From: JBLYYQ01 sp048550035
GTDB lineage: Bacteria > Nitrospinota_A > UBA7883 > JBLYYQ01
Length of the DNA stretch: 9,609 bases
Reading direction: 5' to 3'
NCBI GenBank assembly: GCA_048550035.1
Contig: JBLYYQ010000003.1
Span: 1 to 9,609, forward strand
Shown: piece after piece, positions 8,619 to 9,609 of the stretch
Position numbering within the stretch: the first letter of the stretch is position 1
Layout: the number at the start of each line of letters is the position of its first letter
Notes under the pieces: generated by a model
What the model saw: only the letters and a program-made list of their open reading frames with translations
The model's database searches: none
What the model was told of the DNA's origin: nothing
Made by a program: the position numbers and the translations under genes

Positions 8619-9581
8619 ATGCAGATAATAACCACTCATATAAATGCAGACTTCGATTGTGTTGCATCGATGGTGGCAGCTTCCAAGTTATTTCCAGACG
8701 CGACGATTCTACTCTCAGGCTCGATGGAAAAGAATGTTCGCGATTTCCTTCAAGAGCAAAATTATCCACTAAAATATAGGAGGCTAAAAGGGTTTGACCT
8801 AGATTTAGTAACTGAGGTGATTGTTGTTGATGCATCACAAAAGGAGAGGTTAGGTCCTCTTAAGGTCTTAGCAGAAAAAGAAGATGTTATATTCCATGTC
8901 TACGATCATCATAAGACTTTAGATATTAGATGCAAGAGTAGCTGTATCAAGACAAGAGGCTCGACTGCAACTATAATGGTTGAGCTATTGCAAGAGCGAG
9001 GAATATCGCTTAATAAAGAGGAGGCGACACTACTTGCACTTGGGATTTATGAAGATACAGGCTCTTTACTTTTCCAATCGGTCTGCAAAGAAGATTATAT
9101 TGCAGCATCAATCCTATTTGAATATGGGGCCGATCTAAATTTAGTTAACGAATATGTTAATAAAGAGCTAACGAAATCGCAGGTTAAAGTATTAAATGAG
9201 CTGCTAGAAAATGTAGAAATCAGAGAGGTCAATCATATAAGGATTGCAATTTCGACTGCTAACGGAGCCGATCAGTTGGTAGAGGTTGCATCGCTTGCGA
9301 CTAAGATTGTAGAGATAGAGAATGTCGATGTGGTGTTTATACTAGTTAGGATCAAAGATCATATTCAGTTAGTTGCTCGAAGCAAAAATGTATTAGCTGA
9401 TGTTGGGCTGATTGCAGCCAAACTAGGAGGCGGCGGACATCCGAGCGCAGCATCAGCAAGTTTGAAAAAGGAGCCAGGTGACTATGATGCAGCCCAAATG
9501 AGTTTTCATCTGTGTAATTTGCCAGAATGGAAATATATTTTCAATACTGTTAAAATACAATTCATCTATGCAGGGAGTTAG
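8619..9581 (+). CDS. DHH/DHHA1 family phosphoesterase, apparently lacking the CBS-nucleotidyltransferase half
   Basis: A 320-aa protein of the DHH superfamily (RecJ/NrnA-like phosphodiesterases that hydrolyse oligonucleotides, pAp, cyclic dinucleotides or polyphosphate with Mn2+). DHH motifs are complete: THINADFDCVAS with His7, Asp11 and Asp13; VVDAS with Asp71; YDHHKT with Asp96-His97-His98; and GIYEDTGSL with Asp146. A DHHA1 substrate-binding domain ends in GGGGHPSAAS (270-279). The N-terminus (ITTHINADFDC.ASM.AA.KL.PDA) most resembles the start of long deltaproteobacterial proteins with DHH-DHHA1-CBS-CBS-poly(A) polymerase layout (800-900 aa). Here, after GGGGHPSAAS, about 40 unrelated-looking residues lead to a stop. 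Length alone also fits NrnA-type nano-RNases. Activity and substrate are not decidable from sequence. The start is 7 nt after the helicase stop with only a poor ribosome site, so coupling is likely. A further open frame overlaps its last 14 bases. Confidence 0.85.
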   Translation: MQIITTHINADFDCVASMVAASKLFPDATILLSGSMEKNVRDFLQEQNYPLKYRRLKGFDLDLVTEVIVVDASQKERLGPLKVLAEKEDVIFHVYDHHKTLDIRCKSSCIKTRGSTATIMVELLQERGISLNKEEATLLALGIYEDTGSLLFQSVCKEDYIAASILFEYGADLNLVNEYVNKELTKSQVKVLNELLENVEIREVNHIRIAISTANGADQLVEVASLATKIVEIENVDVVFILVRIKDHIQLVARSKNVLADVGLIAAKLGGGGHPSAASASLKKEPGDYDAAQMSFHLCNLPEWKYIFNTVKIQFIYAGS

Positions 9582-9609
9582 TCTAGAGTATCTATTTACA
9601 TGCATAGCC
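9568..9609 (+). CDS. Possible start of a downstream membrane protein gene (runs off the window)
   Basis: An ATG at 9568, in a different frame and overlapping the last 14 bases of the DHH gene, opens 14 codons, MQGVSLEYLFTCIA, with no stop before the window edge. The segment is hydrophobic after a short polar start, as at the head of an integral membrane protein. The short overlap is typical of translational coupling. I see no clear Shine-Dalgarno. Candidates compatible with the context include an M50-type membrane metalloprotease, which as I recall lies near the related poly(A) polymerase gene in Geobacter, or a CorC/DUF21 transporter. Both are guesses, and 14 residues cannot decide. Confidence 0.35.
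   Translation, partial: MQGVSLEYLFTCIA

Overview
The window is ordinary-looking bacterial chromosome from an AT-rich genome (GC near or below 40% by eye). Family resemblance points to the Deltaproteobacteria/Desulfobacterota in the broad sense. The signs are a chemoreceptor with no complete HAMP domain and an IPxDDxFxDF-like C-terminus, a DHH protein resembling the N-terminal half of Geobacter-type DHH-CBS-poly(A) polymerases, a type I-beta DAHP synthase, and an eno-ftsB gene pair. This placement is inferred from remembered family features, not from a search.

Left part, minus strand (1-3548). Reading along the minus strand, a chemoreceptor gene (3548-1512) is followed after 80 bp by enolase (1431-136). 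One base after the enolase stop begins a GTG-started ftsB-like gene that leaves the window at base 1. So a sensory gene, a glycolytic gene and a division gene lie in tandem. The eno-ftsB junction is tight and the ftsB Shine-Dalgarno lies inside eno. The receptor's periplasmic part contains a CZB-like zinc-site pattern in which the usual Cys is Asp.

Divergent intergenic region (3549-3705, 157 bp). It holds a possible FliA (sigma-28) promoter facing the chemoreceptor gene and an 8-bp perfect inverted repeat just upstream of uvrC. I see no gene in it.

Right part, plus strand (3751-9609). The order is uvrC, a DAHP synthase gene (aroF-like), a DinG/YoaA-family iron-sulfur helicase and a DHH/DHHA1 phosphoesterase. 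A further membrane-protein-like reading frame starts at 9568 and leaves the window. Gaps are 61, 18 and 7 bp, followed by a 14-bp overlap, so this is probably one operon. Three of its genes act on nucleic acids (damage incision, helicase, phosphodiester or oligonucleotide hydrolysis) and one starts aromatic amino acid synthesis.

I did not find an undescribed multi-gene defence or mobile system, RNA genes, CRISPR or insertion sequences. The points most worth a second look are the Asp-for-Cys CZB site in the receptor, the DHH protein that lacks the CBS and nucleotidyltransferase half of its closest-looking relatives, the missing first cluster cysteine in UvrC, and the inverted repeat in front of uvrC.
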